From NCBI GenBank assembly GCA_041687295.1, contig JAWLCG010000270.1, forward strand, positions 1 to 7,101: DNA of 7,101 nucleotides, in the 5' to 3' direction. Positions 5,617 to 7,101 of the stretch are shown in pieces. The stretch is from JAWLCG01 sp041687295. Its GTDB lineage: Bacteria; Planctomycetota; Phycisphaerae; SM23-33; FEN-1343. Both the position numbers and the translations under genes were made by a program. Positions within the stretch are counted from its first letter, which is position 1. Each line of letters starts with the position of its first letter. The notes beneath the pieces were generated by a model. That model ran no database searches. It had not been told where the DNA came from and was given only the letters and a program-made list of their open reading frames with translations.

Positions 5617-6822
5617 ATGCAGTTCGGGATCTCCAGCATCGACATCACCCCGCCGGTCGGCGTGATGCTCATGGGATACGAACCCCGGCCGGCCGAGACC
5701 GTCGATCACCCGCTACGGGCCGAGGCCCTGGCCTGCGAGGGCGAAGGTGGCGGCTGGGTCCTCGTCAACGCCGATGTGTGCGCATTCAACCGTCTGCTGA
5801 CCGATCGGGTGCGCGGAGATGTCGCCCAGGCGACCGGTCTGCCGCCGGAGGCGGTGATGCTGGCGGCCACGCACACCCACTCGGGGCCACACGTGACCGA
5901 TGCCCTGTGGTGTGAGCGGTCGGAGCAGGAGTCGGCCTACTTTCAGAACCTGCGAGCCCGACTGGTGGACGTAGCCGTCCGCGCATGGCGGACACGCTCT
6001 CCCGGCAGGCTACTCCACGCCCAGACGGCGGCGCCGGACCTGGGCAGCAACCGCAGGGTGCAGCGCGACGACGGCACCTGGACCAACGAGTGGAGCGATC
6101 CGGACGGGCGGCACACGGGCTACTTCGACCCAGCCGTGGAACTCGTCGGCGTGCAGCGGGATGATGGAAACATCGACGGGCTGCTGGTGAACTTCGGCTG
6201 CCACCCGGTCGGCTTCGGCTCACGGAGCCAGGCGATCTCCGGCGACTACGTCAGCTACCTCAAAGATGCCTTGGAGGCGGAGGGCGGCCCCGGCACCGTC
6301 CTGTTCACCGTCTCGGGCCATGCCAACGTGGACCCGCGGACTGGCTGCCAGGAGGATCCCCGGGTGGTGCGTGAGATGGGCGAGCGGCTTGCCAGGATCA
6401 TTCGCCAAGCCCTGCCAAGCCTTACGCCGGTCGACGGGGAAACCGTGGCGGCCGTGCGCGAACCTTGGGAGTTCCAAGCCAACTGGCGCATCGGGGGCCG
6501 CGTGAGCATCTACTTTCCCCACGCTGCGTCCGGCTCGCGCGTCAGCACGGGCGTTTCAGCGCTGGCGGCGGGCTCGCTGGCGCTGCTGGGACTGCCCGGC
6601 GAGACCGTCAGCGAGTACCGGCGGAAGCTGCAACAGCGTAGCCCGTTCCCTCGGACGCTGCTGATCTCGCTGGCCAACGACTTCGTCGGCTATCTGCCGA
6701 CCGACGAGATCCTCCGGCAGGGGGCATACGAGGCGTATCTCTGCCCGCTGAATCCGATCGAAGAGGCCCTGACGGCCCGCGCGGACGCAGCCCTGAGCCG
6801 AGCCCATGGGCAGACAGCCTGA
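5617..6822 (+). CDS. Neutral/alkaline ceramidase-like zinc amidase, compact single-domain form
   Basis: A 401-residue protein matching the N-terminal catalytic domain of neutral/alkaline non-lysosomal ceramidases. It starts M-Q-F-G-I-S-S-I-D-I-T-P-P-V-G, the family's opening strand (normally x-D-I-T-P-P-x-G). A-T-H-T-H-S-G-P-H (84-92) holds the zinc histidine; G-C-H-P (194-197) the second; S-G-D-Y at 208-211; G-H-A-N-V-D-P-R at 234-241; L-P-G-E-T at 326-330 and G-Y-L-P-T at 358-362 give Glu329 and Tyr359, which correspond to the remaining zinc ligands. The metal site thus looks complete. Secreted ceramidases are around 650-750 residues, with a signal peptide and a C-terminal Ig-like domain; both are absent here, so the substrate is probably not membrane ceramide but another N-acylated or ester-linked compound, perhaps cytoplasmic. 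Its end overlaps the GH32 start by 17 bp, which implies co-translation. Confidence 0.9.
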   Translation: MQFGISSIDITPPVGVMLMGYEPRPAETVDHPLRAEALACEGEGGGWVLVNADVCAFNRLLTDRVRGDVAQATGLPPEAVMLAATHTHSGPHVTDALWCERSEQESAYFQNLRARLVDVAVRAWRTRSPGRLLHAQTAAPDLGSNRRVQRDDGTWTNEWSDPDGRHTGYFDPAVELVGVQRDDGNIDGLLVNFGCHPVGFGSRSQAISGDYVSYLKDALEAEGGPGTVLFTVSGHANVDPRTGCQEDPRVVREMGERLARIIRQALPSLTPVDGETVAAVREPWEFQANWRIGGRVSIYFPHAASGSRVSTGVSALAAGSLALLGLPGETVSEYRRKLQQRSPFPRTLLISLANDFVGYLPTDEILRQGAYEAYLCPLNPIEEALTARADAALSRAHGQTA

Positions 6823-7090
6823 CCGGAGCGGCCGGGACTATGAGGAGGCTTCCGGGACGCCCGATGCCGCCCCCCAGGATCCCCACCGCCTGGTCTATAG
6901 TCTGACGGCCCCGCGGATGTGGCTCAATGACCTCAACGGCCTGATCCGCTGGGGTGACGAGTACCACCTGTTCGACCAGTGCAACCCGCACAGCATGGGG
7001 TTCGAGTCCATGTCGTGGACGCACGCGAAGAGCCGCGACCTCGCGCACTGGCAGAGACTCCCGGTGGCCTTGGAACCGGACGCGCCGTAG
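6806..7090 (+). CDS. GH32 (invertase/levanase-type) N-terminal portion, ended by an in-frame TAG
   Basis: 94 codons open with a low-complexity lead and then read as the start of a GH32 five-bladed propeller: D-P-H-R, P-R-M-W-L-N-D-L-N-G-L at 36-46, E-Y-H-L-F-D-Q-C-N-P at 52-61, M-S-W-T-H-A-K-S-R-D-L-A-H-W at 69-82, and L-P-V-A-L-E-P-D-A-P at 85-94. The nucleophile of the W-M-N-D-P-N-G motif is kept as Asp42, but its Pro is Leu43, and F-Y-Q-Y-N-P reads F-D-Q-C-N-P. GH32 enzymes cleave beta-fructosides and related glycosides and need about 450-500 residues. The frame stops at TAG 7088-7090, yet the next codons spell D-R-D-G, as expected after this point in the family, so the gene appears interrupted by a nonsense codon, or by a sequence error, before the window ends. 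The start at 6806 overlaps the ceramidase-like gene by 17 bp and has no strong ribosome site; coupling is likely. No signal peptide. Confidence 0.75.
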   Translation: MGRQPDRSGRDYEEASGTPDAAPQDPHRLVYSLTAPRMWLNDLNGLIRWGDEYHLFDQCNPHSMGFESMSWTHAKSRDLAHWQRLPVALEPDAP

Positions 7091-7101
7091 GATCGGGACG
7101 G

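Noticed and set aside
7088..7090. TAG recoding (pyrrolysine or amber suppression) as an explanation of the GH32 stop
   Set aside because: Three other genes in the window (stops at 1173-1175, 3247-3245, 5477-5479) end naturally at TAG where their families end, so TAG functions as a stop in this genome.
1..7101. CRISPR arrays, tRNA or rRNA genes, insertion sequences, phage or toxin-antitoxin genes
   Set aside because: No regular spacer-repeat array, no tRNA cloverleaf or rRNA core sequence, and no transposase or integrase motif was seen on either strand; nearly all sequence is accounted for by metabolic genes.

Overview
The window is a GC-rich bacterial accessory locus of seven genes, built mostly from hydrolase and carbon-metabolism families: sialidase, DapA-type aldolase/lyase, FGly sulfatase, AraC regulator, DegT-type PLP aminotransferase, neutral-ceramidase-like amidase and GH32. 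Sulfatases and ceramidase-like enzymes sitting beside AraC regulators are typical of uncultured Planctomycetota, Hydrogenedentota, Lentisphaerota and Armatimonadota. The phylum is an inference from gene content only; there is no rRNA or marker gene here.

Layout. At the left edge (1-1175, + strand) is the C-terminal end of a sialidase-fold protein, overlapped by 4 bp with a DapA-superfamily lyase. A short convergent gap (1176-1299) holds two small hairpins. On the minus strand lie an AraC-family regulator (4126-3245) and, downstream of it, a formylglycine sulfatase (3057-1300); a good sigma70-like promoter in the gap between them suggests the sulfatase is transcribed on its own. Divergent from the AraC gene, on the plus strand, are a DegT/DnrJ/EryC1/StrS aminotransferase (4319-5479), a compact ceramidase-like amidase (5617-6822) and, overlapping its end by 17 bp, the start of a GH32 glycosidase that is cut off both by an in-frame TAG at 7088-7090 and by the window edge.

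The most notable non-coding structure is in the divergent AraC/aminotransferase gap. The 10-mer GCRAGRATGG occurs four times: two perfect direct repeats exactly 20 bp apart, placed just upstream of a weak plus-strand promoter, and an inverted pair further into the leader. This resembles the half-site layout of AraC-type operators, so the regulator probably controls the aminotransferase operon and perhaps itself.

Working model (inference): an inducible catabolic locus for a sulfated and/or N-acylated carbohydrate. The sulfatase would remove sulfate, the ceramidase-like enzyme would hydrolyse an amide or similar bond, the sialidase-fold and GH32 proteins would cut glycosidic bonds, the aminotransferase would interconvert keto and amino groups, and the DapA-type enzyme would cleave a 2-keto acid. 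None of the complete hydrolases has a visible signal peptide, so the chemistry may be cytoplasmic. No substrate can be assigned from the sequence alone.
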